DNA of 64,000 nucleotides from Treponema sp. UBA4267 (GTDB lineage Bacteria; Spirochaetota; Spirochaetia; Treponematales; Treponemataceae), in NCBI GenBank assembly GCA_002395155.1, contig DGWD01000036.1, positions 40,096 through 104,095 of the forward strand. The letters run 5' to 3'. The notes beneath the pieces are model-generated. The model saw nothing but the letters and a program-made list of their open reading frames with translations, was not told the origin of the DNA and made no database searches. The translations under genes and the position numbers were made by a program. This document shows positions 25,004 through 34,193 of this stretch, in pieces. How positions within the stretch are numbered: the first letter of the stretch is position 1; each line of letters opens with the position of its first letter.

Positions 25004-26365
25004 TTAAAACTCAGGTTTAGAACAAAAATACATTTCTTCGCCACTTGTAGGATGATGGAAAGTAATTTCGCTGGCATGAAGCATAAGTCGTTCCCCCTCC
25101 AGAAAGTTTCCATACAGACTGTCTCCAAGAATAGGAAGGCCAAGTCCTTTTGGACAGCTTGAAGCAAGTCTTAACTGATGTGTTCTGCCTGTTTTTGGAG
25201 AAAATTCAATTCTAGTTACAGTTTTTTCCTGGCCACTTACAGGATTAATCCATTTTTCAACACTTAACTTTTTCCAATCTGTAATTCCTAGCTTTCCATT
25301 TTCTTCATCATATACCTGATAAGGACGATTATCTGGATCCAGACGGAATTTTAACTCTATATGACCTTCTGGTTTTCCACGTAAAATTCCATCTAAAAGA
25401 GCCCCATATTTTTTTCTGACTTGTCCATTTGCAAATTGCATTTCAAGATTTCTGTGAGCTTCTTTATTGCGGGCTAAAATCAATATACCACTTGTTTCCA
25501 TATCCAGACGATGAACAGATGGCTGACTTATACAATCTGGAAAAAGCTTTTTTATACGAGCTTCAACACAATCTGTTTTGTCAGGTCCACGTCCTGGAAC
25601 ACTTAAAAGTCCACTTTCCTTATTTACAACAATTATGTCTTTATCGCGGTATAGAATTTCAAGACCAAGAATATAAGGCAGAATATACCCGCAACGTTCA
25701 TCACAAGGAGTATAGGAAATTCCCTTTTTTTTATTTTTGGTATCTGGGCCATAATAAATTTCGTCCATACTTACTATTTCCAGAGAATGAGCAAAGGCAT
25801 AATTTAAGAGTTTTGGAGCACAGCAGTCGCCCGTTCCTGTAGGAGGAAGGTGGCCACCGTGTTTTTGTATAATCTGATTAAGGGAGATTTTTTTGCCGTC
25901 AAAACGAGTAAAATTGTATAAAGAAAAAACTTTTTGCAGAGACTGATCGGTCAATTTGTTTCTTTCTTTAATAAGAAGAGTTTTTTGGGTGGAAGAAATG
26001 CCATGCTCATCTATTTTTTCTGATAAAGAATTTATTTCATCTGTCAGCTGATGAATTTTCTGGTCATTTTGCTGGAGGGCCCGTGTAATTTCTTCAAACG
26101 AAACTATTGAATCAACAAAAATCCTGTCTTTAAATACCCCGGAGCAATCATTTACCACCTTAGCGTTCCCACTAAGGGCATAAAGAATTATTCTTTTTTT
26201 TGCATCCCTATCCCAAGCAATCAGACACCCAAGCATAAGCCCCTGATTTTTTCTTTCCTGACTTTCTCGGGCAATTTGCTCAAGACATACACTGCCATCA
26301 TCTAGTTTTTTTACAAGTTCAAGGCAATAATGATGGGCTAATTCCTGAGGAAAGGGTGCAAACAT
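25004..26365 (-). CDS. RluA-family rRNA pseudouridine synthase with extra N-terminal domain
   Basis: 453 residues. The C-terminal half (about 225-453) is an RluA-type synthase with the catalytic Asp in HRLDMETSG and a conserved KTGRTHQLRL. The N-terminal half contains a coiled coil (about 95-140) and a Cys-rich segment (GTGDCCAPKLLNYAF) found in the longer RluA paralogues. It converts uridine to pseudouridine in RNA; the target position is not deducible. It begins 3 bases after rpiA in the long minus-strand run. A second, shorter RluA protein is encoded at 38766-39518. Confidence 0.88.
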   Translation of the reverse strand: MFAPFPQELAHHYCLELVKKLDDGSVCLEQIARESQERKNQGLMLGCLIAWDRDAKKRIILYALSGNAKVVNDCSGVFKDRIFVDSIVSFEEITRALQQNDQKIHQLTDEINSLSEKIDEHGISSTQKTLLIKERNKLTDQSLQKVFSLYNFTRFDGKKISLNQIIQKHGGHLPPTGTGDCCAPKLLNYAFAHSLEIVSMDEIYYGPDTKNKKKGISYTPCDERCGYILPYILGLEILYRDKDIIVVNKESGLLSVPGRGPDKTDCVEARIKKLFPDCISQPSVHRLDMETSGILILARNKEAHRNLEMQFANGQVRKKYGALLDGILRGKPEGHIELKFRLDPDNRPYQVYDEENGKLGITDWKKLSVEKWINPVSGQEKTVTRIEFSPKTGRTHQLRLASSCPKGLGLPILGDSLYGNFLEGERLMLHASEITFHHPTSGEEMYFCSKPEF

Positions 26366-26368
26366 ATT

Positions 26369-27097
26369 CTATTTTAAATTGCGAATTTCAACCGAACCGT
26401 CTTCTTTTGAAATAAAAACTATAGGTTTGTTCTGGGTAAAAAGACCAGTTTCAACAACTCCTACGATGGAATTAATTTTTACTTCCATTTCAGGAACATT
26501 AATTGGCTTTTCCCAGGTACAATCAAGAATCTGGTTTCCATTATCAGTGATAACGGGACCACATTTTTTTACACCTTCGCGAAGTACTGGTTTTGCTCCC
26601 AAGGCCTTGAGGGCTCTTGTAACAGGCTCTCTTGCTTCTCCAATAATTTCAACTGGCACTGGGAATTTTGTTCCAATTGTAGAAACAGCCTTTGAAGAAT
26701 CGGCAATTACAACAAAGATTTTTGAATTATATTCAACAATCTTTTCGCGAACATGGGCAGCACCACCGCCTTTTATACAGTTACATTCTGGATCAACTTC
26801 ATCAGCACCATCAATTGCAAGATCAAGTTGACCAGCAATAATTCTGTCATTCATTGAATATACTGGGATTCCGTAATCCTGGCAGGCATTTTGTGTCTGA
26901 AAACTTGTTACTACAGCCTTAATATCTTTAAGGTCACCGTTTTGAATATGTTCTGCAAGTCTTTTTACAGCTGGCATGGCAGTTGAACCTGTACCAAGTC
27001 CAATTTTCATCCCGCTAAAAATTAATCCCTTCTGAATTAATGTATCAATCGCAGTATTTGCTACAAGAATCTTCTGTTCAGCCTGTGAAAGTCCCAT
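26369..27097 (-). CDS. rpiA: Ribose-5-phosphate isomerase A
   Basis: 242 residues. It interconverts ribose 5-phosphate and ribulose 5-phosphate. GLGTGSTA (substrate loop), DGADEVD and KGGGAAHVREKIV are the family motifs, with the catalytic Glu in the last. It has a GGAG Shine-Dalgarno. It sits between aroDE and the RluA gene, with gaps of 16 and 3 bases. Confidence 0.95.
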   Translation of the reverse strand: MGLSQAEQKILVANTAIDTLIQKGLIFSGMKIGLGTGSTAMPAVKRLAEHIQNGDLKDIKAVVTSFQTQNACQDYGIPVYSMNDRIIAGQLDLAIDGADEVDPECNCIKGGGAAHVREKIVEYNSKIFVVIADSSKAVSTIGTKFPVPVEIIGEAREPVTRALKALGAKPVLREGVKKCGPVITDNGNQILDCTWEKPINVPEMEVKINSIVGVVETGLFTQNKPIVFISKEDGSVEIRNLK

Positions 27098-27113
27098 AAT
27101 TATCTCCTAATTT

Positions 27114-28613
27114 TTATCTTACATATTCTTTGCCTGTGAACAATTTAAACTGTTCATAAGCTTTATATTCAAGCATTTTATAACCATTACAAGTTCTACA
27201 ACCTGCAAGAGAAGCCCTCTTCATTACAGGTGTGATTGCAGGTGAATAATTAACTTCAAATAAAAGTTCGTTTCCTCTAAAGCTGTAGAAAGGAATTGGG
27301 TCATTTTCTTTTGAATCTTGATTACCATTATTTGTGCCCATTGTAGTTGCCTGAACAATTAAAAATGAATATTCGTCCAGTTTTGGTGCACAATGTGAAT
27401 CCAAAATACAAGATTCATAACCATACTTATCTGCAAGATATTGGGCATGTTCCAAAGTTCTATCAAAAACACAAACTTTTGCACCCATTAATTTTAATGA
27501 GTAAACAATGGCCTTTGCAGCTCCTCCAGAACCAATTACAGCAACCTTCTTGCGCTTCAAACTCATGTTCCCAATAAAATCTGCTATTGCAAGTCTAAAA
27601 GCATTTGCATCGGTATTATAACCAGTCCATTTATTATTTTTGCGAACAAGGGTATTACAAGCTCCAATTTGAATTACTTCTGGAGACTGTTCATTTAAGT
27701 AATACATTACAGATTCCGTAAAAGGCGTTGTAATTGACAAACCTCTAAATCCTACCTGTTCACAAAAGTTCAAAGCTTCCGAAACCAGAGTTGAACGAAT
27801 TGGCAAATAAACAGCATTAATACCAAGCTTTCTATATCCATGATTATGGATTGTTGGACTTGAAGTTTTTGCCATTGGCCAGCCTGTAATTCCATAAAGC
27901 TGGGTATCTCTTGTAATGGACTTAAAATTGTAAAGTTCATTTAAAGTTATTGGATCAATATGACCTATTGCTGTTGTATTTCCAATCATTTCTTCAGGAG
28001 AAACATAGGTCAAATAAGAATTTGTATATGCCGACAAAACACGGGAAGGAAAACCTTCTGGCCCCATAGCGCAGAAAATATGCTCATACTGAGTCATGGC
28101 ATCGCCTTCCTTAAAAAGGTTTAAAACATCAGAAAGGCTATGTGGCATAAAAGCAATTTTTGGAATTTCATAACCAGTTTTTCGCATAACAGAACAACGT
28201 TCCCGCAGATTCAATACAGGATCTGTCATATTATGATAGCTTCGAATAATTCTTACACCAAAAGCCATAGCTGCATCCTGCATACTAGGAATGTGGTAAT
28301 CATCTTCAAAATCTACAAATGCAAAGTTTTTTGTTCTATCAGGATTTGCAAAAGCAAGAGCACGCCCAAAAAGATTTGTTCTGGAAAACTCTCCAGCGGT
28401 AAAAAGCCCTCCATCAATATCTCTTCGAATAGTTAATATACATGGCAGATTGATTAAGGCAGGAAAACGCTTTACATAAAGCTGTTCTTCTTCATTCAAA
28501 TGATCAACCCGAAGCTCAACTAAATCAATCTGTTTTTCATATTTTCTAACTAATTTCATATCCTCTTCCAGGGTTTTACCTGTAAGAGTCATACAAATTA
28601 AGGGCGCATTCAT
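27114..28613 (-). CDS. aroDE: Fused type I 3-dehydroquinate dehydratase / shikimate dehydrogenase-like protein
   Basis: 499 residues. Residues 1-225 are type I dehydroquinase with catalytic His in SYHNM (H127) and Schiff-base Lys in PKIAFMP (K152). Residues about 238-499 are a shikimate dehydrogenase: YGITGWPMAKTSSP, YNTDANAF with the conserved Asp (D335), and the nucleotide-binding AVIGSGGAAKAIV. The usual catalytic Lys of AroE, in the PFKE motif, is Thr here (T299, ITTPFTES). So the dehydratase half looks active but the dehydrogenase half may be impaired or altered. Such AroD-AroE fusions are known in plants and some bacteria. It lies between a PASTA protein gene and rpiA. Confidence 0.9.
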   Translation of the reverse strand: MNAPLICMTLTGKTLEEDMKLVRKYEKQIDLVELRVDHLNEEEQLYVKRFPALINLPCILTIRRDIDGGLFTAGEFSRTNLFGRALAFANPDRTKNFAFVDFEDDYHIPSMQDAAMAFGVRIIRSYHNMTDPVLNLRERCSVMRKTGYEIPKIAFMPHSLSDVLNLFKEGDAMTQYEHIFCAMGPEGFPSRVLSAYTNSYLTYVSPEEMIGNTTAIGHIDPITLNELYNFKSITRDTQLYGITGWPMAKTSSPTIHNHGYRKLGINAVYLPIRSTLVSEALNFCEQVGFRGLSITTPFTESVMYYLNEQSPEVIQIGACNTLVRKNNKWTGYNTDANAFRLAIADFIGNMSLKRKKVAVIGSGGAAKAIVYSLKLMGAKVCVFDRTLEHAQYLADKYGYESCILDSHCAPKLDEYSFLIVQATTMGTNNGNQDSKENDPIPFYSFRGNELLFEVNYSPAITPVMKRASLAGCRTCNGYKMLEYKAYEQFKLFTGKEYVR

Positions 28614-28623
28614 AAATCACCTT

Positions 28624-29664
28624 TTAGTTTACAGTCTTTTTTGAAACAACCTTATCAACTACAGTAAGAACAAGCTGGGTTCCCTTTGGAACTGCATAAG
28701 GGATTGTTACATTTCCACCTGGATGAGAGAAATTTACGATTGTGTAAGAATCACCTTCAGAAGGAATTGCATCAAGCTTCATTGGAACTGGATATGGGTA
28801 ATCTGCAAGATTAGCTGTAAAGATTCCGTAAACGTTATCATTTATAGTATCAGATGGCATAGCCATTTCAACTGTAACTCTTGTGTAATTTGGAACAAAT
28901 TCACTATCAAACTTCTGCTGGTCAACAACAGTACCTGGAGTTTCCCCATCTTTAGCAATGTGAGAAGTAATATCAAATACAAGTTTACTTCTTGTTATTC
29001 TCTGTAAAAGATCGTTTACAGATTCACCCATCAACCAAGGTGCCTTTGTATTTTCATAATTAGGACCACGGCTAACAATAAGTTGAACTGTAACAGGCTC
29101 AGAAATACTTGTTCCTGCAGGTGGATCCTGCTCAAGAACAGTTCCCGCATCACTTGTGTCAGGTTTATATTCTGGATCTGCAAGGACAATAAGAGGCTTT
29201 GTCTGACCTGCAAATAATGTTTGAAGTCTCATCTGAACTTCATCAATAGACATTCCAACGTAATCTTCAACTTTATCTACAATAACACCACGACTAACTA
29301 CCAGAGAAACACGGCTGTACCCTTTTACAATTGCACCTGCCTCTGGATTCTGTTCAAGAATTGAACCTTCATCACCTGGAGTATCTGAATAACGAAGATT
29401 AATTTTTGGATAAAGTTCCTTAACCTGCATCTCTAAAAGAGCATCTTCCAGGCTTTTTCCAACAACATTTGGAACAAGAACTTTTTCAGCACCCTTAACA
29501 TTATTGAAGAAAACAACACAAGCTACAAAAAGCATTACAACAAAGGCCGTAACACAAGTAATAATAAGAACAGGGATATTTGATTGAAGCTTTTCATAAT
29601 TTTCAACAAATTTTACACCAAAAGTAAAAGGCTTCTTTTCTTTTTTTTCAACTTCGTCACTCAT
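28624..29664 (-). CDS. Membrane-anchored protein with three PASTA domains
   Basis: 346 residues. A short cytoplasmic segment is followed by one membrane helix at about 33-57 (VLIITCVTAFVVMLFVACVV) and three tandem PASTA-like domains (starting VPNVVGKSLEDALLEM, KVEDYVGMSIDEVQMRL and APWLMGESVNDLLQRI) facing the periplasm. PASTA domains usually bind peptidoglycan or muropeptides and are common in Ser/Thr kinases and penicillin-binding proteins. No kinase or transpeptidase domain is present. It is directly upstream of aroDE and downstream of fmt. A cell-wall sensing role is plausible. Confidence 0.85.
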   Translation of the reverse strand: MSDEVEKKEKKPFTFGVKFVENYEKLQSNIPVLIITCVTAFVVMLFVACVVFFNNVKGAEKVLVPNVVGKSLEDALLEMQVKELYPKINLRYSDTPGDEGSILEQNPEAGAIVKGYSRVSLVVSRGVIVDKVEDYVGMSIDEVQMRLQTLFAGQTKPLIVLADPEYKPDTSDAGTVLEQDPPAGTSISEPVTVQLIVSRGPNYENTKAPWLMGESVNDLLQRITRSKLVFDITSHIAKDGETPGTVVDQQKFDSEFVPNYTRVTVEMAMPSDTINDNVYGIFTANLADYPYPVPMKLDAIPSEGDSYTIVNFSHPGGNVTIPYAVPKGTQLVLTVVDKVVSKKTVN

Positions 29665-29679
29665 TTTTAATCCTCATAT

Positions 29680-30630
29680 TTATTCTAACACAGTTCCCAC
29701 AAAATCGCGGGCTCCGTTCATAAAGTCTTTATAATTTAGAGATTTTTTTCCCTGCCTCTGCAATTCCAAAACAAAAAGGCTGCCTTGCCCCGTTTTTATC
29801 TCAATTCCCTGGGCCTTATTAAAAGCTAAAACTTGTCCCGGCTTATCTTCCGACTTATTTTCACCAGATACAACTTTCGCCTTTAAAATTCGCAATGGAA
29901 GTCCGTTTTCCATACACCAGCAGCCTGGTTCAGGATAGTAGGCTCGAATTTTTGCTTCAATTACAGAAGCTGATTCTGACCAATTTATACGGCCATCTTC
30001 CTTTGTAATAATTCCAGTATAAGAAGCCTGACCTTCCTGTGGACGACCTTGAGGTAATTTACCAGCTGCCGAAGCTTCCTTTAAAAGCTGGCAGATTAAG
30101 TCGGCACCAATATTGGCAGAATTTTCCAAAAGTGACTGACCAGTTTCGCTACCATCAAGATTTATTATCTGCTGGGCAAGGATATCTCCTTCATCCATTT
30201 TAAGTCCAAGAGTTTGAATAGTTACGGCAGTTTCTTTATCACCATTTAAGATTGCGGCATTTACAGGTGTACAACCACGATACTTAGGCAACAAAGAAGG
30301 ATGAAGATTTATACCACCCATTGGGAACATTGCCAGGAATTTAGGTCCAAAAATATGTCCATAAGCAAAACATACTAGTAAATCGGCTTTTAAAGGGCTG
30401 ATTAAGTCACGACAAGCTGAATCTAAATGTTCAGGTGTAAATACAGGCAGTCCTTTTTCCTGGGCAAATGCCGCAACTGGAGTAGGAATCAAATCGTGAT
30501 GGCGGCCTTTTGCACTTGGTGGATTAGACAAAACTCCAACAATTTCAAAGCCACAAGACTTTTGATTTTCAAAGAGAACTTTCAATGTGTTACAAGCCGC
30601 ATCAGGGCTTCCTGCGTATAAAATCTTCAT
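29680..30630 (-). CDS. fmt: Methionyl-tRNA formyltransferase
   Basis: 316 residues. It formylates initiator methionyl-tRNA with 10-formyl-tetrahydrofolate. The catalytic Asn-His-Asp area shows as HPSLLPKYRGCTPVN and DEGDILAQQ. It follows def by 26 bases, the classic def-fmt pair. Confidence 0.95.
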   Translation of the reverse strand: MKILYAGSPDAACNTLKVLFENQKSCGFEIVGVLSNPPSAKGRHHDLIPTPVAAFAQEKGLPVFTPEHLDSACRDLISPLKADLLVCFAYGHIFGPKFLAMFPMGGINLHPSLLPKYRGCTPVNAAILNGDKETAVTIQTLGLKMDEGDILAQQIINLDGSETGQSLLENSANIGADLICQLLKEASAAGKLPQGRPQEGQASYTGIITKEDGRINWSESASVIEAKIRAYYPEPGCWCMENGLPLRILKAKVVSGENKSEDKPGQVLAFNKAQGIEIKTGQGSLFVLELQRQGKKSLNYKDFMNGARDFVGTVLE

Positions 30631-30656
30631 TTTCTTAATTCAATTATTCGTTAAAA

Positions 30657-31232
30657 TTACTTGTTCTTCTTTGCATTTTTTGCTGCAATTTTAGCGGCAA
30701 TTCTACGTGCCTTAGCTTCCTTTTCCTTTGCTTTTTCTGCAGCTCTCTCAGCTCTTTTTTTGAACTGTTCTTCTGTCTTTTTTGCAAAATCAGGATCACC
30801 GCGGTCAATGTACAAAATACCGTCCAGGTGGTCATTTTCATGCTGAATACAACGAGCTAAAAGACCATCTGCATCAAGAGTAAAACGCTTTCCATTTTCA
30901 TCATAAGCCTGAACAGTTACCTTCAAAGGTCTTACAATTGATTCATAAACCTGAGGAATGCTCAAACAACCTTCATCGTAAGGACCAACTTCATTAGAAG
31001 TTTTTATAATCTGAGGATTGATGAAGACACGCTTTACATCATCATCAGCCATAATAACAAACATTCTAATACTACGACCAATCTGAGGAGCAGCAAGACC
31101 AACTCCATCAGCATCAATCATAGTTTCAAGCATATCATTTGCCAGCTGGCGGATTTCATCATTGATTTCTTCTACCGGCTGAGCCTTTTGTCTTAAAATT
31201 TCTTCACCAAGTTTGGTAATTCGTAAAATCAT
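30657..31232 (-). CDS. def: Peptide deformylase with basic C-terminal tail
   Basis: 191 residues. It removes the formyl group from new proteins. GVGLAAPQIG, EGCLSIP (metal Cys) and QHENDHLDG (HExxH) are intact. Beyond the usual end at about residue 150 it has an Ala/Lys/Arg-rich tail of about 40 residues, which is strongly basic and helical. Such tails can bind the ribosome or RNA. It begins the def-fmt pair after hisD. Confidence 0.93.
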   Translation of the reverse strand: MILRITKLGEEILRQKAQPVEEINDEIRQLANDMLETMIDADGVGLAAPQIGRSIRMFVIMADDDVKRVFINPQIIKTSNEVGPYDEGCLSIPQVYESIVRPLKVTVQAYDENGKRFTLDADGLLARCIQHENDHLDGILYIDRGDPDFAKKTEEQFKKRAERAAEKAKEKEAKARRIAAKIAAKNAKKNK

Positions 31233-31268
31233 TTATCGAACCTATCCCATAATATTTCGAACTGAAAC

Positions 31269-32636
31269 TTACTTATCAATTCTCAATCTTGCAGCTCTAG
31301 CGTGACCCGCAAGTCCTTCTGCATCTCCAAGATAACCTGAAGCTACGGCACTCTTAAGCATTCCCGAAGAAGCTTTTACAGAACGCAAAGTAGTAACAGT
31401 CTTCAAGAAAACTCTTACACTTAATCCACCAGTATATCTGGCTGTTCCAGATGTTGGCAAAGTGTGATTAAGACCCGCAGCATAATCTCCAAAAACTTCT
31501 GCAGAATAATGACCAATAAAAAGCGAACCAAAATTATGAACAGATTTTTCAAGTTTTGCTCTAATTTCATTATCATCAAGAGCAAGTTCAAGATGTTCTG
31601 GAGCTTTTCTATTTGCAACTTCTGCAGCATCTTCAATTTTATTTACAAGAATAATTTTGCCACAGTTATCAACACTCTGACGGGCAGTAGCCTTTGTGGT
31701 CAAAGTTTCAAGTTGTTCTTCAATTTCATAACTTACTTTCTGGGCAAATTCTTCATCATCTGTAACCAAAATTGGCTGGGCAACTACGTCATGTTCTGCC
31801 TGAGCAAGTAAATCAGCTGCAACCCAGGCTGGATTAGCAGATTTATCAGCAATGATTAAGACCTCTGTAGGACCTGCCACCATATCAATTCCAACAGTTC
31901 CAAAAACAGCCTTTTTAGCAGAAGCCACAAACTTATTTCCTGGTCCTACAATTACATCAGCCTTAGGAATACTTTCTGTACCATATGCCATAGCGGCAAT
32001 TGCCTGAGACCCACCAACTGCATAAAGGTGATTTACACCACAAATATATGCAGCAGCCATAATTCCTTCATCAGCATAAGGTTTACCACCAACAAATGCA
32101 GCACCTGGAATACCAGTGGAATTCTTACCGGCAGCAACCTTGTCATCTGGGTGTACACGAGGTGGTGTACAAAGAATAACATCTTTAACTCCAGCAGCAA
32201 CAGCAGGAGTAACGGTCATAATTACAGTAGAAACCAAAGGAAAACGACCTGCAGGTACATAGCAGCCTGCACGATCAACTGGAATATTTTTCTGACCTGT
32301 AAAAAGGCCTGGTTCAAGTTCTTCTTCAAAATCATTAAAAGACTTGCGTTGCATTTTAGCAAACTTTAATGCAAGCTCGTGTGAATATACAATTGCGTCG
32401 TATACATCGCGCTTTTCAATCTTTAATTTTTCTGCAGCGGCCTTTAATTCCTCTTGAGGAACTTCAAAACTGGCTGGTACAGAAACATCAAATTTTTGAC
32501 CATATACACGAAGAGCCGCATCACCTTTTTTCTGAACTTCATTCAGTACTGTATCAACAACTTCGTTTGAATCGTTAAAGTTGCGGCCAAGAAAAAACTC
32601 GGGCTCAACATCTTCATATTTTTGAATAGTAATCAT
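31269..32636 (-). CDS. hisD: Histidinol dehydrogenase
   Basis: 455 residues. It oxidises histidinol to histidine, the last two steps of the pathway. VGPGNKFVASAKK, AGPTEVLIIAD and QAEHDVVAQ (catalytic Glu-His) identify it. The start is only 3 bases after the hisA-hisI-hisE stop, so they are co-transcribed. Confidence 0.94.
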   Translation of the reverse strand: MITIQKYEDVEPEFFLGRNFNDSNEVVDTVLNEVQKKGDAALRVYGQKFDVSVPASFEVPQEELKAAAEKLKIEKRDVYDAIVYSHELALKFAKMQRKSFNDFEEELEPGLFTGQKNIPVDRAGCYVPAGRFPLVSTVIMTVTPAVAAGVKDVILCTPPRVHPDDKVAAGKNSTGIPGAAFVGGKPYADEGIMAAAYICGVNHLYAVGGSQAIAAMAYGTESIPKADVIVGPGNKFVASAKKAVFGTVGIDMVAGPTEVLIIADKSANPAWVAADLLAQAEHDVVAQPILVTDDEEFAQKVSYEIEEQLETLTTKATARQSVDNCGKIILVNKIEDAAEVANRKAPEHLELALDDNEIRAKLEKSVHNFGSLFIGHYSAEVFGDYAAGLNHTLPTSGTARYTGGLSVRVFLKTVTTLRSVKASSGMLKSAVASGYLGDAEGLAGHARAARLRIDK

Positions 32637-32638
32637 TA

Positions 32639-33934
32639 TTATTTTTCCTTATGACGTTTGTCTAATTCGTCGTAAATATCCTTCCAAGTTACGCCTTCTT
32701 TGTATAAAAGAACGTTTACAAAATATAATAAATCTGCAGCTTCCCAGATAACTTCATCTTTACCATCTGCTTCACACAACTCTTCTGCTTCTTCTTCTAC
32801 CTTTTCGCGAACACGTTTAGCATCCAAAGTTGCTGTATAAGAACCCGGCTTAGGATTAGCAAAACGGTCTGCAATTACATTGTAAAGGCGACCCATGCTT
32901 GATTTTTCACCAGGATCTGTTGTAAAGCAGGTCCAGCTTCCTGTATGGCATGTAGGTCCAAATGGAATTACAGTAGCAAGAATACAATCACGGTCACAAT
33001 CAGGACGAAGTTTTACAAGCTGAAGGAAGTTTCCGCTTGTTTCTCCCTTAGTCCAGATTTTGTTCTGAGAACGACTCCAGAAAGTCAACTTACCAAGTTC
33101 AAAAGTCTTACGCAATGAATCTTTATTTACAAATCCCTGCATTAAAACTTCACCATTTACAGACTGAGCAATCATTGGGATTAAAGGCATTTTTTCAAAA
33201 TCCATACATTCTACAAATGCGTCTGTAAGATTTACCTTGTTTGTATACAAAGCCATTCCAAGTTGAACATCACAATGAAGTTTTTCCAACTCTTTAATTT
33301 CTTCAACAGAAGAAATACCGCCTGCAGCTACAACACGACAATGTACAGCTTCACGGAGCTGGCGAACATAGTCCATATTAGTTCCCTGCATGCAGCCTTC
33401 TTTTTCTACACAAGTGAAAAGAAGTTCAGAACAGAATTTTTCAGCCTGTTTAGCACCTTCAATTAAAGGAATATCAACAGTTTCGGTCCATCCTTTTACG
33501 GCAATTTTTCCGTTTATAGCATCAACCGAAATAATAATTCTCTCTTTACCGATTGCAGCAGCAAGTTCATTTAAGAAATCTTCATTCAAAACAGATTCTC
33601 CTGCTTTTGGATTTGATTTCCATGCACTTGAACCAATTATAACTTTTTCAGCACCAAGGCTGATTAATTCACGGGCTCTCTTTACAGAATGGATTCCACC
33701 ACCAGTACGTACATTTCCATGATGGAGTAAAGATTTAAGCAAAGGCGTATTAACAGTATTGCCTTTTGCATCAACATTACCAAGTGCTGCATCCAAGTCA
33801 ATTACAGCAACCTCTCCATACATGTCAAACTGACTGATTAAGGCATCAGCATCATCACGCTGAAGTACCAGTTCTTTGCCGTTCTTAAGCTGAACGACAT
33901 GTCCATTTTTTAAGTCTATAGAAGATATTACCAT
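32639..33934 (-). CDS. Three-domain fusion HisA-HisI-HisE
   Basis: 431 residues from the preferred ATG (33934). Residues about 1-235 are a HisA-type (betaalpha)8 isomerase (start SSIDLKNG, with VIDLDAALG and ISVDAINGK). Residues about 250-335 are HisI, phosphoribosyl-AMP cyclohydrolase (TFWSRSQNKIWTKGETSG, LRPDCDRDCI, GPTCHTGSWTC). Residues about 345-431 are HisE, phosphoribosyl-ATP pyrophosphatase (VEEEAEELCEA, WEAADLLYF). It could catalyse steps 2, 3 and 4 of the pathway in one chain. An in-frame TTG 12 codons upstream is a poorer start. The ATG lies 7 bases after TAAAAT with no Shine-Dalgarno. hisD follows at once. Confidence 0.9.
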   Translation of the reverse strand: MVISSIDLKNGHVVQLKNGKELVLQRDDADALISQFDMYGEVAVIDLDAALGNVDAKGNTVNTPLLKSLLHHGNVRTGGGIHSVKRARELISLGAEKVIIGSSAWKSNPKAGESVLNEDFLNELAAAIGKERIIISVDAINGKIAVKGWTETVDIPLIEGAKQAEKFCSELLFTCVEKEGCMQGTNMDYVRQLREAVHCRVVAAGGISSVEEIKELEKLHCDVQLGMALYTNKVNLTDAFVECMDFEKMPLIPMIAQSVNGEVLMQGFVNKDSLRKTFELGKLTFWSRSQNKIWTKGETSGNFLQLVKLRPDCDRDCILATVIPFGPTCHTGSWTCFTTDPGEKSSMGRLYNVIADRFANPKPGSYTATLDAKRVREKVEEEAEELCEADGKDEVIWEAADLLYFVNVLLYKEGVTWKDIYDELDKRHKEK

Positions 33935-33941
33935 AGTTCTA

Positions 33942-33950
33942 ATTTTAGCA
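33942..33950 (-). promoter_or_regulatory. Leaderless extended -10 promoter of hisA
   Basis: TGCTAAAAT on the minus strand with 7 bases to the ATG. TTTGTA lies 18 bp upstream. This favours the ATG at 33934 as the true start. Confidence 0.55.
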
Positions 33951-33974
33951 AATTTCCTTTGTTTATACAAACGA

Positions 33975-34016
33975 CAAAAAAAAGACTGCCGGATAGGAGG
34001 ATAAACGGCAGTCTTT
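33975..34016 (-). terminator. Terminator or attenuator upstream of hisA
   Basis: A perfect 11-bp stem, AAAGACTGCCG (33981-33991) with its complement (34006-34016), is followed on the minus strand by eight T residues. It is oriented to stop transcription just before the his genes. No gene that would need a terminator lies upstream on this strand, so it may end a small RNA or insulate the his promoter. Confidence 0.65.
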
Positions 34017-34193
34017 GTAAAAAAGGAGGTTATTTATTAAATAGGTATTGCTTTGGTGTTTATACTTATACAACCTCTGCAGACAGAAATTGTTACAAAT
34101 TATTTCAAAATTTTTTAAAAAATTGGTAAAAATCGTCATTTTAAGTCCATATTAAAGGTGAAAAACTATTTTTTTACTGCTGCTGGAGGAGAA

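Noticed and set aside
33964..34135. Minus-strand ORF through the hairpin before hisA, as a possible his leader peptide
   Set aside because: It has one His codon only, no Shine-Dalgarno and reads through the terminator stem, so it does not look like a his attenuator peptide.
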